Numbered from the stretch's first letter, positions 1 to 10,942 are shown. The stretch is 54,110 bases of DNA from Ruoffia halotolerans (GCF_014049385.1 NZ_JACAOA010000013.1:1-54110); one strand, 5' to 3'. Notes: a model not told the origin generated them from the letters alone. Program-made: numbers and translations.

Positions 1-145
1 TTAAATAATATTTTATAAAAAAAAAAATAGTAAGCGATTTACATCTGGTAACTCAAAACTTAAGCATTCATAGACCTGAGCACTTACTCCGAGATTTCTA
101 TTAGAAAGTAATTTGAAATTATCTATATTATATAATTGTGATTGA

Positions 146-174
146 TTGACTAATTGACAAAATAGTCATATGAT
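146..174 (+). promoter_or_regulatory. Likely sigma-A promoter of rny
   Basis: TTGACT (146-151) and TATGAT (169-174) are separated by 17 bases. A second -35-like TTGACA overlaps at 154-159. Transcription would start near 180. This lies about 90 bases upstream of the rny start codon. The rest of 1-262 shows no open reading frame or clear terminator. Confidence 0.6.
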
Positions 175-179
175 AGTAT

Positions 180-193
180 GTGTGGTTGCACAC
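180..193 (+). other. Small hairpin at the predicted 5' end of the rny transcript
   Basis: GTGTG and CACAC form a 5-bp stem with a GTTG loop, directly after the predicted promoter. The transcript would begin in or just before this hairpin. A 5'-terminal stem can protect an mRNA from end-dependent decay; that role here is inference. Confidence 0.35.
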
Positions 194-262
194 TATTTAT
201 TTTACTTAATTTTAACACTAAAATGAATACTTTAAAATTACATAGATCAGGAGGTGACTCAT

Positions 263-1822
263 ATGGACTTTATGTCAATCGCCTTCGCGATCGTTGCTTT
301 AATAGTTGGAATTATAATCGGCTTTTTATTCAAAAAAGTGTCAGACAATAAACGTATTGAGGGTGCGAAAGCAAATGCTGAAGTCATTATTGACGATGCA
401 ATTAAACAAGCTCAAAATCTTAAACGAGAAGCGCTATTCGAAGCGAAGGAAGAAAATCTAAAGTACCGTAATGAGATGGAGGCGGAATTAAAAGAGCGTC
501 GCAATGAAGTCAGTAGATCCGAGAATCGTTTAATTCAAAAAGAAGAAAATTTAGATCAAAAAGGTAATAATTTAGACAAAAGAGAATTAAATATTGAATC
601 TAAAGAAGATGATTTGAACAAACGACTACAAAGTGTTACTGATAAAGAAGCAAGAGTGAATGAAATAATTCAACAACAAAAAGATGAATTAGAACGTGTC
701 GCAGCATTGTCTCGAGACGATGCAAGAGAGTTAATTATTGACGAAACAAGAGATGGTTTAACTCAAGACATAGCAATAATGGTTCGTGATGCAGAGCAAC
801 AAGCTAAAGATGAAGCAGACCGTAATGCGAAGAATATTATACTACAAGCAATTCAAAGAACATCCACCGATATTGTCACTGACAATTCAGTGAGTGTTGT
901 TCAATTACCTAACGACGATATGAAAGGTCGTATAATAGGTAGAGAAGGTAGAAATATTCGAACATTCGAAAGCTTAACTGGTATCGATTTAATTATTGAT
1001 GATACACCAGATACTGTCGTATTAAGTGGATTTGATCCAATTCGACGCCAAATTGCAAAAATTGCTTTAGAAAAATTAATCCAAGATGGACGGATTCATC
1101 CTGCTCGAATTGAAGAAATGGTTGAAAGAGCTAGAAAAGAAGTCGATGAAAAAATTCGAGAAGTCGGTGAAGAAGCTACATTTGAATTAGGCATTCATTC
1201 ACTGCATCCAGACTTGATTAAAATCATTGGTCGATTAGCTTATCGCACTAGTTATGGTCAAAACGTCCTAAAACATTCCATCGAAGTAGCTAAATTAACG
1301 GGCTATATGGCGGGTGAATTAGGTGAAGACGTTGTCGTAGCTAAACGAGCTGGTTTACTACATGATTTAGGTAAAGCATTAGATAATGAAATTGAAGGTA
1401 CACACGTTGAGATTGGGACAGAGATTGCTAAACGTTATAAAGAATCAGACGTTATTGTTAACGCAATTGCTTCCCATCATGGAGATACTCAACCAACTTC
1501 AATGATATCAGTGTTAGTTGCTTTAGCAGATGCATTTTCTGCAGCAAGACCTGGTGCTAGAAGTGAATCACTTGAGAATTATATACGTCGACTTGAACAA
1601 TTGGAAGAAATTTCAACAAGTTTTGATGGTGTCTCTCATGCTTACGCAATTCAAGCTGGACGAGAAGTCAGAGTAGCAGTTAGACCAGACAAAATCAATG
1701 ACGCACAAGCGGCTAAGGTGGCTCATGACATTCGAAAACGTGTCGAGTCTGAGATGAATTATCCAGGAAACATTAAAGTAACGGTAATTCGCGAAACAAG
1801 ATCTGTCGAATATGCCAAATAA
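263..1822 (+). CDS. rny: Ribonuclease Y
   Basis: RNase Y is the membrane-anchored endoribonuclease that starts bulk mRNA decay in many Firmicutes. The 519-residue product has one N-terminal membrane segment (about residues 5-23). A long charged coiled coil follows to about residue 190, then a KH RNA-binding domain with [10 protein letters not shown] near residue 222, and an HD phosphohydrolase domain with LLHDLGKA (His-Asp at 367-368). Length and domain order match the family. The ATG at 263 is chosen because an in-frame GTG at 254 lies inside the Shine-Dalgarno sequence AGGAGGTGA; the ATG sits 8 bases after GGAGG. The gene has its own promoter and is closed by a strong terminator at 1831. 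ymdB follows, as is common in this phylum. Confidence 0.97.
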   Translation: MDFMSIAFAIVALIVGIIIGFLFKKVSDNKRIEGAKANAEVIIDDAIKQAQNLKREALFEAKEENLKYRNEMEAELKERRNEVSRSENRLIQKEENLDQKGNNLDKRELNIESKEDDLNKRLQSVTDKEARVNEIIQQQKDELERVAALSRDDARELIIDETRDGLTQDIAIMVRDAEQQAKDEADRNAKNIILQAIQRTSTDIVTDNSVSVVQLPNDDMKGRIIGREGRNIRTFESLTGIDLIIDDTPDTVVLSGFDPIRRQIAKIALEKLIQDGRIHPARIEEMVERARKEVDEKIREVGEEATFELGIHSLHPDLIKIIGRLAYRTSYGQNVLKHSIEVAKLTGYMAGELGEDVVVAKRAGLLHDLGKALDNEIEGTHVEIGTEIAKRYKESDVIVNAIASHHGDTQPTSMISVLVALADAFSAARPGARSESLENYIRRLEQLEEISTSFDGVSHAYAIQAGREVRVAVRPDKINDAQAAKVAHDIRKRVESEMNYPGNIKVTVIRETRSVEYAK

Positions 1823-1830
1823 TTGAGTTA

Positions 1831-1867
1831 AAACTACGAGCGTTAATGCTCGTAGTTTATTTTTTTG
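1831..1867 (+). terminator. Terminator of rny
   Basis: A perfect 11-bp stem (AAACTACGAGC with GCTCGTAGTTT, loop GTTAAT) is followed by ATTTTTTT. Confidence 0.92.
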
Positions 1868-1943
1868 GTATTAATGTATTTTTAAAAGCTAAAAACGATA
1901 AATATAATGCAATAATCAGAAGAAGTCGGATAATACTGTCGGC

Positions 1944-1972
1944 TTTATTTTACATGAAAATATTGATATGAT
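1944..1972 (+). promoter_or_regulatory. Possible promoter of ymdB-mutSL
   Basis: A TATGAT -10 box (1967-1972) lies 17 bases after a weak TTTATT -35. It follows the rny terminator and precedes ymdB, so a promoter is expected here. Confidence 0.45.
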
Positions 1973-2004
1973 ATTAGGTAAGATTAACTGGAAAGAGGAC
2001 TCGC

Positions 2005-2787
2005 ATGAAAATATTATTTATAGGCGACATTGTTGGAGTGAGTGGGCAAGAGGCAATAAAAAAATATTTAACTCAACTGAAACAAGAACACAAACCACAA
2101 GTTACGATTGCAAATGGTGAAAACATTGCAGACGGACATGGAATTACAGAAACACTTTATAAATGGCTAATGTCATCAGGAGTAGATGCGATTACACTAG
2201 GAAATCACGCTTTTGATAACCGAAATATTTACGAATTTATTTCAGACGCAAAGTGTTTAGTGCGCCCGGTCAATATGCCAGAAGGAACTCCAGGTAAAGG
2301 TGTTCACTATGTTAGAGTAAATGATAAGGAATTGGCTATTATCAACGTCATAGGGAATGTATTTATGAAGCCTTCACTCGATGCATTTAATTACTTGAAG
2401 CCGTTAATTGAATCGGTTAAGAAAAGAACAAACCATATTTTTATTGATTTTCATGGTGAAACAACGAGTGAAAAACAAGCGATGGGCTTTTTATTTGATG
2501 GACAAATCTCTGCACTTGTAGGAACGCATACACATGTTCAAACAAATGATGGCAGAGTCCTGCCACAGGGAACCGCTTATATATCAGATGTCGGCATGAC
2601 AGGTGCTTTAAATAGTGTGATTGGTTTCCGTAAAGAGGATTCCATTCGGCGTTTTATAAGCCAATTGCCAACGCGATTAGAACAAGAAATTTCGAATGAA
2701 GCTGTTATTAGTGCAGTTGTCATCGATATCAATTCGTCAACAGGATTAGCAAAATCAATTAAAACAATATATCAGCAAATTAGATAG
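2005..2787 (+). CDS. ymdB: YmdB-family metallophosphoesterase
   Basis: This is a TIGR00282/YmdB-type metal-dependent phosphodiesterase. The Bacillus member hydrolyses 2',3'-cyclic nucleotides and affects biofilm and RNase Y-dependent regulation. The 260-residue protein shows the expected dinuclear metal ligands: Asp8 in GDIVG, Glu39-Asn40 in NGEN, Asn67-His68 in GNHAFD, His150 in HGETTSEKQA, and His175/His177 in GTHTH. There is no signal peptide, so it is cytoplasmic. It is preceded by the RBS GAAAGAGGA and ends 10 bases before mutS, so it probably heads a ymdB-mutS-mutL-msrB transcript. Proximity to rny is conserved and fits a role in RNA turnover. The physiological substrate here is inferred from relatives. 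Confidence 0.93.
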   Translation: MKILFIGDIVGVSGQEAIKKYLTQLKQEHKPQVTIANGENIADGHGITETLYKWLMSSGVDAITLGNHAFDNRNIYEFISDAKCLVRPVNMPEGTPGKGVHYVRVNDKELAIINVIGNVFMKPSLDAFNYLKPLIESVKKRTNHIFIDFHGETTSEKQAMGFLFDGQISALVGTHTHVQTNDGRVLPQGTAYISDVGMTGALNSVIGFRKEDSIRRFISQLPTRLEQEISNEAVISAVVIDINSSTGLAKSIKTIYQQIR

Positions 2788-2797
2788 GAAGATATAA

Positions 2798-5374
2798 ATG
2801 GCAAAAAAGACGAAACAAACGCCAATGATGGAACAATATTTAAAAATTAAAGAAAGTTATCCGGATGCGTTTTTATTTTATCGGTTAGGTGATTTTTATG
2901 AGTTATTTCATGAGGACGCAATCCAAGCATCGAAAATATTAGAAATCACTTTAACATCCAGAAATAAAAATGCTGATAATCCGATACCTATGTGTGGGGT
3001 TCCGTATCATTCTTCAACAGAGTATATAAAACGCTTAATTGAAGCCGGTTATAAAGTTGCGATTTGTGAACAAATGGAAGACCCTAAACAAGCAAAAGGG
3101 ATGGTCAAAAGAGAAGTCGTCAGAGTGGTGACACCCGGGACAATTCTTGAAGATGATGCGATACCAACAAAAGAGAACAATTATCTTGCATGTATTCATA
3201 TCGGTGATAATGGCTATTATTTAAGCTACATTGATATCTCAACGGGGGAATTATATTTGACCAAAACGACTATCTGGAATCAATTAGTAAATGAAGTCAA
3301 AGGCATTAATCCTTCAGAGGTGGTCATTGATTCCAAGATTGATAGCGAATTATTAGAGAAATTAAAACAACATTTAGGTAGTTTCTTTACTTTATTCGAA
3401 AGTAACCATGAAATAACACATTCATGGAAGATAGCTGAACCAACAAATGATGAATTAATAAACTTAAATATGCTTTATGGCTATTTGGAAAGTATTTATA
3501 TTACTAATTTAGAACATATAAAAGAAGTTGAACGTTACGAACTCAGTTCTTATATGCAAATGAACTATTATGCGAAGTCACAATTAGAATTGACTCGCTC
3601 ATTGCGTTCTCAAAAGAAAAAAGGTTCCTTACTCGACTTAATTGACAAAACTAAAACAGCCATGGGCGGCCGAAAATTACATCAATGGTTAGACAAACCC
3701 TTGCTAGATATGAACGATTTAACTGATCGACATCAAAAAGTTGAAAACTTAATGGGTTTTTATTTTGAACGTGTAGACTTAATGGACAGTTTGAGTCAAA
3801 TCTATGATTTAGAACGACTTGTAACAAAGATTAGTTTAGGGAATGCAACTGCACGTGATTTAAATCAATTACGTAATTCATTGCAAGGCATTCCTAGAAT
3901 CAACAAAATATTAGAAGTCATTAATAATCATTTAGCGCATGATGTCAATAGTACGTCATTTAAATTATTAGATGAATATAAACCGTTATTAGAATACGTC
4001 GATTCAGTATTAGTGGATGATCCTCCCATTTCAATCACTGAAGGAAATATTATAAAAGATAAGGTCAATGAACAATTAGATACATATAGAGACGCCTTGG
4101 AAAACGGACAAAAATGGCTCTCAGAGCTACAAAAGAGAGAGCGCGAACAGACAGGTCTTAAAACGTTAAAAGTTGGTTACAATAAAGTATTTGGCTATTA
4201 TATTGAAATTAGCCGACTTCAAGCAGCAAACTTTAATGATGACCGCTATATTCGTAAACAAACGTTGACGAATGCTGAGCGATATATTACTGAAGAATTG
4301 AAAGAAATTGAAGCGACTATTCTCGGTGCCCAAGAGAAATCAACGTCTTTAGAGTATGATTTATTTATTGTACTGAGAGAACACGTAGCAAAATATGTGA
4401 GCGGCTTACAAGAGCTAGCTCATGAAGTAGCTACATTAGACGTACTAGTCAACTTCGCGAATATTAGTGAGTCTGAAGACTATGTTCGAGCGGAATTAAC
4501 CCATGAAGCTAAAAGTATTGAATTAGAAGATTCGCGACACCCAGTTGTCGAAAGTTTAATTGGAAAAGCCAATTTTGTGCCTAATTCTTTATCCTCAGAT
4601 GATGATCGATCTTTATTCTTACTAACTGGGCCAAACATGTCAGGTAAAAGTACATTTATGCGTCAAATTGCATTTTGTGTTATTTTAAATCAAATCGGCT
4701 GTTTTGTTCCGGCTAAACGAGCAAAACTACCAATCATAGATAAAATCTTTACACGTATTGGAAGTTCAGATGACACGACAAGTGGTCAAAGTACATTCAT
4801 GGTTGAGATGATGGAGACGAATGTGGCTTTGGAAGAAGCGACAGAGAATAGTTTACTTTTATTTGATGAGATAGGACGAGGAACAGCGACCTTCGATGGG
4901 ATGGCCTTGGCTGAAGCAATAATTAAATACATTGCTAAAAACGTCAAAGCGTTGACTATTTTCTCAACACACTATCATGAACTGACTGAATTGGATAAAA
5001 CCATTGATGAAGTGAAAAATATTCATGTCGGTGCCCAAGAATACGATGGAAACTTGATATTCTTACATAAAGTTCTTGATGGACCGGCAGATAAAAGTTA
5101 TGGAATTCATGTGGCTAAGTTAGCAGGTTTACCCGAGAGCGTCCTAGAGGAGAGTCAAGAAATTTTAGTCGAACTCGAAACCAATGCGAAAAACTTACGT
5201 GAATCTGGAGCAGTTCAATTAGATTTATTCGATGAACGAGAAGCCGAAGTCATTCAAGAAGTGGTAACAGATAATATTCAATCAATTGTGGATGATTTAC
5301 GTTCACTTAATATTAATCAAATGACTCCCATCGAAGCAATGCAAAAACTTTACGAATGGAATCAAGAACTATAG
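2798..5374 (+). CDS. mutS: DNA mismatch repair protein MutS
   Basis: MutS recognises mismatches and small loops and recruits MutL in an ATP-dependent way. The 858-residue protein has the N-terminal mismatch-recognition Phe-X-Glu (F33-Y34-E35 in GDFYELF). It continues through connector, lever and clamp regions to an ABC-type ATPase with Walker A GPNMSGKST at 611-619, followed by the LFDEIGRGT Walker B/D-loop and STHYHEL His switch. Length is normal for MutS1. The C-terminal tail holds a VQLDLFDE sliding-clamp-binding-like motif. The RBS is AGGAAG, about 7 bases before ATG. mutL follows after 21 bases, so the pair is co-transcribed. Confidence 0.97.
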   Translation: MAKKTKQTPMMEQYLKIKESYPDAFLFYRLGDFYELFHEDAIQASKILEITLTSRNKNADNPIPMCGVPYHSSTEYIKRLIEAGYKVAICEQMEDPKQAKGMVKREVVRVVTPGTILEDDAIPTKENNYLACIHIGDNGYYLSYIDISTGELYLTKTTIWNQLVNEVKGINPSEVVIDSKIDSELLEKLKQHLGSFFTLFESNHEITHSWKIAEPTNDELINLNMLYGYLESIYITNLEHIKEVERYELSSYMQMNYYAKSQLELTRSLRSQKKKGSLLDLIDKTKTAMGGRKLHQWLDKPLLDMNDLTDRHQKVENLMGFYFERVDLMDSLSQIYDLERLVTKISLGNATARDLNQLRNSLQGIPRINKILEVINNHLAHDVNSTSFKLLDEYKPLLEYVDSVLVDDPPISITEGNIIKDKVNEQLDTYRDALENGQKWLSELQKREREQTGLKTLKVGYNKVFGYYIEISRLQAANFNDDRYIRKQTLTNAERYITEELKEIEATILGAQEKSTSLEYDLFIVLREHVAKYVSGLQELAHEVATLDVLVNFANISESEDYVRAELTHEAKSIELEDSRHPVVESLIGKANFVPNSLSSDDDRSLFLLTGPNMSGKSTFMRQIAFCVILNQIGCFVPAKRAKLPIIDKIFTRIGSSDDTTSGQSTFMVEMMETNVALEEATENSLLLFDEIGRGTATFDGMALAEAIIKYIAKNVKALTIFSTHYHELTELDKTIDEVKNIHVGAQEYDGNLIFLHKVLDGPADKSYGIHVAKLAGLPESVLEESQEILVELETNAKNLRESGAVQLDLFDEREAEVIQEVVTDNIQSIVDDLRSLNINQMTPIEAMQKLYEWNQEL

Positions 5375-5395
5375 TATACTGTTGGAGGTGATATA

Positions 5396-7330
5396 ATGGG
5401 AATTATTAAGCAAATGCCAGACTTTTTGGCGAATCAAATTGCTGCAGGGGAAGTCGTTGAACGACCAGCCTCGGTTGTAAAAGAATTAGTGGAGAATGCC
5501 ATAGATGCTGAAAGTACACAAATTATTGTTGAATTAATCGAAGCAGGTATTCAACAAATTAAAGTGACAGATAACGGTAAGGGGATTATTGCCGAAGACT
5601 TGCCAATGGCGTTTATGGCACATGCAACAAGTAAGATATATGAATCAACAGATTTATTCAATATCAATTCCTTAGGTTTCCGTGGAGAAGCTCTAGCAAG
5701 TATTGGTTCTGTAAGTAAGGTTCGTGTCGAGTCAATGACAGAAGATGACGATAGTAGACATTTTATTGAGATAGAAGGGTCTAAAATCATTGAAGAAGGA
5801 TTGACTCAAGCAAAAATTGGTACAACGGTTGAAGTGAATAGTTTATTCTACAATACACCAGCCCGTCTTAAGCATTTAAAGACAATCAAGACAGAATTAA
5901 GTCATTCCTTGAAATTCATACAAAATATTGCTTTAGCCTATCCTGATATTCGGTTTAAACTGACCCACAATGGTCAAGAGATTTTCGCCAGTCATGGAAA
6001 CGGTAATCTCCAACAAGTGATTGCGAGTGTGTATCAACCTGCATTAGCAAGAGATTTAATTCCAATCCAAAGCGAATCGGATGATTTTTCAATCAATGGA
6101 TTTATATCTAAACCGACCTTAACTCGTACGAGCAAACAATATATCCATTGGATTATTAATGGTCGTTCAGTGAAGAGTTATATGTTAGATGAAGTGTTAA
6201 TTAAAGCGTATGGTAGACAATTGATGATTGGGCGTTACCCCATCGCTATTATTCGAATTCAACTCGACCCAAGACTGGTGGATGTGAATGTGCATCCAAC
6301 GAAACAAACGGTACGTTTAAGTAAGGAAGATGAATTAAGTGAGTTAATTACACAAGCGGTGCACCAAACGTTAGATGTAGTCAATCCAATTCCTTCTTTA
6401 GAAGAAAGTGATTTGCCCAATGTTAATAGAAACAATACAAATTATGACCTAGTTCAGTTTAACTTTTCGCAAAAAGCACCACTAACAAATATCGAGCCGG
6501 ACTGGGTTCAAAACACAGAACCCGAAGCGAAACCGATGGATTATAAAGAACAATTGCAACATGCGCTCAATAATAATGACACAAAGCGAAGTGGTTCCAT
6601 TGGAGAACCAACTGGTGTAATCTATCAGCGAAGTGAACCAACGAACGAAACAATTCAAACAAATGACTTCGATCCTTCAACAACAAACAAGCACCCTGTA
6701 GAAGAAAGCGAACGATATTCCTTAGACTTTTACAATTTAAGATATGTCGGTCAAATTCATGGGACCTATTTAATCGCAGAAAATGAGACTGGATTTTATT
6801 TAATTGACCAACATGCGGCTCAAGAACGCATCCGTTATGAAGACTTAATGAACGAAGAAGTCGATGTTACAATCCAACAACAGCTACTTATGCCAATTAT
6901 CATCAATTTTACGACAAGTGAAATGGAGATCATTAGCGAATTAGAAGATCAATTCGAGAAATTAGGTCTTTATTTGGAATTGATGGGGCCTACAAGCTAT
7001 AAGTTGGAAAGTTATCCGGATTGGTTGTATTATGAAGAGGTCGAAGGATTAGTAACGGATTTAGTAGAACTTTTGAATAAGCAGCCGAATTTGACAGTTC
7101 AAGAATTAAAAGAACGATCAATTATTATGCAAAGTTGTCGGGGCGCGATTAAAGCGAATCATTATTTAGATGATAAACAAGCAATTGCTTTAATTCATGG
7201 ACTAGATGGATTAGAAGATCCATACCATTGTCCACATGGCCGTCCTGTGTTTGTCGAATTTGATCAAAACACATTAGAAAAACTATTCAAACGAATCCAA
7301 GATACACACGAGAGAGGGGCATTTAGATGA
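5396..7330 (+). CDS. mutL: DNA mismatch repair protein MutL
   Basis: MutL couples mismatch recognition to strand incision. The 644-residue protein has an N-terminal GHKL ATPase with the [15 protein letters not shown] and GFRGEAL motifs, and a linker of about 120 residues rich in Asn, Thr and Glu. The C-terminal dimerisation/endonuclease domain carries [12 protein letters not shown] at about 471-482, then SCRGAIKAN and CPHGRPVF. The DQHA(X)2E(X)4E motif marks the nicking-endonuclease class of MutL, as expected in an organism without MutH. The RBS GGAGGTGA lies just before ATG. The stop overlaps the msrB start (ATGA at 7327-7330), showing translational coupling to the downstream reductase. Confidence 0.97.
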   Translation: MGIIKQMPDFLANQIAAGEVVERPASVVKELVENAIDAESTQIIVELIEAGIQQIKVTDNGKGIIAEDLPMAFMAHATSKIYESTDLFNINSLGFRGEALASIGSVSKVRVESMTEDDDSRHFIEIEGSKIIEEGLTQAKIGTTVEVNSLFYNTPARLKHLKTIKTELSHSLKFIQNIALAYPDIRFKLTHNGQEIFASHGNGNLQQVIASVYQPALARDLIPIQSESDDFSINGFISKPTLTRTSKQYIHWIINGRSVKSYMLDEVLIKAYGRQLMIGRYPIAIIRIQLDPRLVDVNVHPTKQTVRLSKEDELSELITQAVHQTLDVVNPIPSLEESDLPNVNRNNTNYDLVQFNFSQKAPLTNIEPDWVQNTEPEAKPMDYKEQLQHALNNNDTKRSGSIGEPTGVIYQRSEPTNETIQTNDFDPSTTNKHPVEESERYSLDFYNLRYVGQIHGTYLIAENETGFYLIDQHAAQERIRYEDLMNEEVDVTIQQQLLMPIIINFTTSEMEIISELEDQFEKLGLYLELMGPTSYKLESYPDWLYYEEVEGLVTDLVELLNKQPNLTVQELKERSIIMQSCRGAIKANHYLDDKQAIALIHGLDGLEDPYHCPHGRPVFVEFDQNTLEKLFKRIQDTHERGAFR

Positions 7331-7767
7331 GTAAAGCAGAAAAATACAATGAAAACATTAAAAAATTAAATGAATTACAGTATAAGGTGACACAAGAAAG
7401 TGCGACGGAGCGTCCGTTCACTGGAGAATACGATGATTTCTATGAAAAAGGTATTTATGTCGATATTGTCAGTGGAAAACCGTTGTTCTCAAGTTCAGAT
7501 AAGTATGATGCGGGTTGTGGTTGGCCATCATTTTCACAGCCAATTGAAGAATCATTTGTTACTGAACATGATGATTTCAGCTTGAACCGTAAACGAACTG
7601 AAATCCGCAGTTCTGATGCCGATTCACACTTAGGTCATGTATTTCCAGATGGGATTGAGGAATTGGGTGGCCTGCGCTATTGCATTAACTCAGCGGCATT
7701 AAGATTTATTCCTGAAGAAGAGATGGCAGAAAAAGGATATAGCGAATATCTTAAATATGTAAAATAG
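7327..7767 (+). CDS. msrB: Peptide methionine-R-sulfoxide reductase MsrB (copy 1)
   Basis: MsrB reduces methionine-R-sulfoxide in oxidised proteins. The 146-residue product spans one SelR domain. It has the catalytic Cys119 in GLRYCINSA, the second Cys64 in CGWPSF, and the conserved HLGHVF motif. Those are its only cysteines, so the zinc-binding CXXC pairs found in many MsrB proteins are absent and a Cys64-Cys119 recycling disulfide is likely. The start overlaps the mutL stop. A second, closely similar msrB follows after 11 bases. No msrA is seen in the window. Confidence 0.95.
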   Translation: MSKAEKYNENIKKLNELQYKVTQESATERPFTGEYDDFYEKGIYVDIVSGKPLFSSSDKYDAGCGWPSFSQPIEESFVTEHDDFSLNRKRTEIRSSDADSHLGHVFPDGIEELGGLRYCINSAALRFIPEEEMAEKGYSEYLKYVK

Positions 7768-7778
7768 GAGTGAGTATA

Positions 7779-8216
7779 ATGGCTAAATTAGATTATCAAG
7801 AACAAATTAAAAATTTAAATGAAAATCAATATCAAGTAACACAAAACGAAGGAACAGAAAGACCTTTCACGGGTGAGTATGATGACTTTTATGAAAAAGG
7901 CATTTACGTAGATATCGTAAGTGGTGAACCTTTATTCTCAAGTAGTACTAAATATGATGCGGGTTGCGGATGGCCATCATTCTCACAACCAATCACGAAG
8001 ACAAATATTGTCGAAAATACTGATTTAAGTCATGGGATGGTTAGAACTGAAGTGAGAAGTACCGATGCTGATTCACATCTAGGACATGTATTTAACGATG
8101 GACCACAAGATCAAGGTGGATTACGTTATTGTATTAACTCAGCTTCATTAAAATTCATTCCTTTTGAGGAAATGGATGAAGCGGGCTACAGTGAATATAA
8201 AAGCCAGGTGGAGTAA
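7779..8216 (+). CDS. msrB: Peptide methionine-R-sulfoxide reductase MsrB (copy 2)
   Basis: This is a tandem paralogue of the preceding gene, 145 residues and about 70% identical by eye, with Cys63 (CGWPSF) and the catalytic Cys118 (RYCINSA). It differs mainly in the N-terminal 25 residues and between the two cysteines, where [14 protein letters not shown] is replaced by [14 protein letters not shown]. The ATG at 7779 is preferred over an in-frame GTG at 7770, because that GTG overlaps the AGGAG ribosome binding site (7766-7770) and the ATG has 8-base spacing. Both copies keep all active-site residues, so both are probably functional. ruvA follows after 7 bases. Confidence 0.94.
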   Translation: MAKLDYQEQIKNLNENQYQVTQNEGTERPFTGEYDDFYEKGIYVDIVSGEPLFSSSTKYDAGCGWPSFSQPITKTNIVENTDLSHGMVRTEVRSTDADSHLGHVFNDGPQDQGGLRYCINSASLKFIPFEEMDEAGYSEYKSQVE

Positions 8217-8223
8217 TTAGACT

Positions 8224-8823
8224 ATGTATGAGTTTATAGAAGGAATATTACACTCTGTTACACCACAATATATTGTTATTAATGTGAATGGGATTGGCTA
8301 TAAAATTATTACAGCCAATCCTTTTCGTTGGCAAGACTCCTTAAGTCAAACCGTTCAATGTCAAGTTGAGTTAGTCACTCGAGAAGATTCGATGACTTTA
8401 TACGGTTTTTATGATGCCAACGAAAAACAATTGTTCCATAAATTAAATAAAGTATCCGGGATTGGACCTAAAAGTGCTTTATCTATCTTAGCTTTAGATG
8501 ATCACGATGGGTTAATTCAAGCGATTGAATCGGGAGATAGCCAGTATTTAACGAAATTTCCAGGTGTGGGTAAAAAGACTGCCCAACAAATGGTACTAGA
8601 CTTAAGAGGGCAATTAGGCTTTGCCTCTGGAGTAGCTAAGAGTGACACATCACAAAGCACAAGTGCATCAGATGAGATTAATGAGAAAGTCATCGAAGCA
8701 CTCGAAGGTCTTGGTTACTCGCAACGTGAAATTAAACGTGTTGAGAAAGCAATAAAGGCTGAGCAATTTAACTCAACCCAAGACGGCTTGAGTTATGCTT
8801 TCAAATTATTAATTAAAAACTAA
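8224..8823 (+). CDS. ruvA: Holliday junction DNA helicase subunit RuvA
   Basis: RuvA binds four-way junctions as a tetramer and loads RuvB for branch migration. The 199-residue protein shows the N-terminal OB fold (MYEFIEGILHSV to LYGFYDANEKQLF), two helix-hairpin-helix motifs (KVSGIGPKSA and KFPGVGKKTA), a linker rich in Ser and Thr near residues 140-150, and a C-terminal RuvB-contacting helix bundle (EALEGLGYSQREIK). Length matches the family. ruvB starts 15 bases downstream with its own AAGGAGG RBS, forming the usual ruvAB pair. Confidence 0.96.
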   Translation: MYEFIEGILHSVTPQYIVINVNGIGYKIITANPFRWQDSLSQTVQCQVELVTREDSMTLYGFYDANEKQLFHKLNKVSGIGPKSALSILALDDHDGLIQAIESGDSQYLTKFPGVGKKTAQQMVLDLRGQLGFASGVAKSDTSQSTSASDEINEKVIEALEGLGYSQREIKRVEKAIKAEQFNSTQDGLSYAFKLLIKN

Positions 8824-8838
8824 CAAGGAGGGCAGAGT

Positions 8839-9861
8839 ATGAGTCATGAAGACCGTATTTTACAAAACGAACCGTTAAATGAAGCAGAAGAAATGCAAGA
8901 ACAATTACTGCTTCGACCTAAATTACTTAAAGATTATATTGGTCAAGACAAATTAAAAAAAGAATTGTCAGTCTATTTACAAGCAGCTAAAATGCGTGAA
9001 GAAGTATTAGACCATATTTTAGTTTATGGCCCTCCAGGCTTAGGTAAAACAACATTAGCAATGATTATTGCGAATGAGTTAGAAGTTGGAATACAAACAA
9101 CGAGTGGTCCAGCCATTGAAAGACCTGGGGATTTATTAGCGATATTGAATGAACTAAATCCAGGCGACGTTCTCTTTATCGACGAGATTCATCGTCTTCC
9201 TCGTATAATTGAAGAAGTATTGTATTCTGCGATGGAAGATTATTTTGTTGATATCGTCATTGGGCAAGGATCAGCCAGTCAGCCTATCCACTTTGAATTG
9301 CCGCCGTTCACACTGATAGGGGCAACAACGAGAGCAGGAATGCTTTCACAACCTTTAAGAGACCGATTTGGGATTGTGTCTCATTTGGAATACTATAATA
9401 CAGAGGATTTAAAAGCGATTGTTAATCGAACAGCAAATGTTTTTCAAATTGAGATTGATGATCATGGCGCGCAAGAAATTGCTTTAAGAAGCCGAGGAAC
9501 TCCCCGAATTGCGAATCGATTGCTTAGACGTGTGCGAGATTTTGCACAAGTTAAAAGTAATGGTAGAATAACTCAATCAGTAACAGACGAATCTCTGCAA
9601 ATTCTTGATATTGATGAGTACGGTTTAGATCGAGTAGACCGAAAATTACTATCAACAATGATTGAATTGTATGATGGTGGTCCGGTTGGGCTAAGTACGA
9701 TTGCGATAAACATCAGTGAAGATACAGAGACAGTCATTGATATGTATGAGCCTTACTTATTACAGAATGGCTTTATCCAAAGAACACCCAGAGGCCGAGT
9801 AGCAACTAAAAAGACATATGAACACTTAGGCTACCTATGGATGGAAACGAAAGAGGAATAA
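8839..9861 (+). CDS. ruvB: Holliday junction DNA helicase subunit RuvB
   Basis: RuvB is the AAA+ motor that drives branch migration with RuvA; RecU, encoded at 43,285-43,875, is the likely resolvase partner in Firmicutes. The 340-residue product has Walker A GPPGLGKT at 64-71, Walker [10 protein letters not shown] near 117, sensor 1 [10 protein letters not shown], an arginine-finger region PLRDRFG, and a C-terminal winged helix ([17 protein letters not shown]). The RBS AAGGAGG precedes ATG. The stop is one base from the queA start. Confidence 0.97.
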   Translation: MSHEDRILQNEPLNEAEEMQEQLLLRPKLLKDYIGQDKLKKELSVYLQAAKMREEVLDHILVYGPPGLGKTTLAMIIANELEVGIQTTSGPAIERPGDLLAILNELNPGDVLFIDEIHRLPRIIEEVLYSAMEDYFVDIVIGQGSASQPIHFELPPFTLIGATTRAGMLSQPLRDRFGIVSHLEYYNTEDLKAIVNRTANVFQIEIDDHGAQEIALRSRGTPRIANRLLRRVRDFAQVKSNGRITQSVTDESLQILDIDEYGLDRVDRKLLSTMIELYDGGPVGLSTIAINISEDTETVIDMYEPYLLQNGFIQRTPRGRVATKKTYEHLGYLWMETKEE

Positions 9862-9862
9862 A

Positions 9863-10897
9863 ATGTTAACGACAAAAGATTTTGATTATGAATTACCAGA
9901 GCATTTAATCGCTCAAACGCCGCTAGAAGACCGAAGTGCTTCGCGTCTCTTAGTTCTTAATAGAGAAGATGATACCTTGGAAGACACAGACTTTAAACAT
10001 ATCCTAGATTATTTAAATCCTGGAGATGCTTTAGTAGTCAATGAAACGCGAGTAATTCCAGCACGCATCGTTGGTGTAAAACCAGATACCGGTGGACATC
10101 TAGAAGTATTACTATTAAATAATACTCAAGGTAATGAGTGGGAAGTGTTAGTTAAACACGCGCGTCGAGCTAAAGTAGGAACGGTCATCGTATTTGGTAA
10201 AGAAGCTCAACTTCGCGCAGTAGTTAAAGAAGAATTAGAGCATGGTGGGCGAATAATTGAATTTGAATACGAAGGTGTCTTTTTAGAAATATTGGAGACA
10301 CTAGGTCAAATGCCGCTCCCACCATATATTAAAGAAAGACTCGAAGATCCAGAGCGTTATCAAACGGTTTATGCGAAAGAAAATGGTTCGGCAGCTGCAC
10401 CAACAGCCGGTTTACATTTTACAAATGAGTTGTTTGAACAAGCAAAAGAAAAAGGAATTGAAATTATTCCACTAACACTGCATGTAGGTTTAGGAACATT
10501 TAGACCAGTGTCTGTTGAAAATCTAGAAGAACATGAAATGCATTCTGAGTTTTATAACTTAAGTGCTCAAAGTGCTGAGCGCATTAACAAAATTAAAGAT
10601 AATGGCGGTAAAATTGTAGCAGTTGGAACAACTTCTGTTAGAACCTTAGAAACAATTGCAAATGATAATAACGGAGAAATTAAAGCAGGTTCAGGTTGGA
10701 CATCAATCTTTATTACACCTGGTTATGAGTTTAAAGCAGTGGATCATTTAATAACGAACTTCCACTTACCTCAATCAACGTTAGTGATGTTAGTTAGTGC
10801 ATTCTATAACCGAGAAAGAACACTCCAAGCTTATAGACATGCGGTAGACAAAGAATATCGATTCTTTAGTTTTGGAGATGCGATGTTAATTCTGTAA
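9863..10897 (+). CDS. queA: S-adenosylmethionine:tRNA ribosyltransferase-isomerase
   Basis: QueA transfers and isomerises the ribosyl group of SAM onto preQ1 in tRNA to form epoxyqueuosine. The 344-residue protein begins with the family pattern [15 protein letters not shown] and carries the conserved [29 protein letters not shown] and [11 protein letters not shown] motifs and the C-terminal [17 protein letters not shown]. The ruvAB-queA order is common in Firmicutes. A Rho-independent terminator starts 12 bases after the stop and ends the transcript. No tgt gene or preQ1 riboswitch is seen in the window. Confidence 0.96.
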   Translation: MLTTKDFDYELPEHLIAQTPLEDRSASRLLVLNREDDTLEDTDFKHILDYLNPGDALVVNETRVIPARIVGVKPDTGGHLEVLLLNNTQGNEWEVLVKHARRAKVGTVIVFGKEAQLRAVVKEELEHGGRIIEFEYEGVFLEILETLGQMPLPPYIKERLEDPERYQTVYAKENGSAAAPTAGLHFTNELFEQAKEKGIEIIPLTLHVGLGTFRPVSVENLEEHEMHSEFYNLSAQSAERINKIKDNGGKIVAVGTTSVRTLETIANDNNGEIKAGSGWTSIFITPGYEFKAVDHLITNFHLPQSTLVMLVSAFYNRERTLQAYRHAVDKEYRFFSFGDAMLIL

Positions 10898-10908
10898 GTA
10901 AATTAGAG

Positions 10909-10942
10909 CGCTTTGTTGGACAAACCAACAAGGCGTTTTTTT
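10909..10942 (+). terminator. Terminator after queA
   Basis: An 11-bp stem (CGCTTTGTTGG with CCAACAAGGCG, one G-U pair, loop ACAAA) is followed by a T7 run. Confidence 0.92.
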
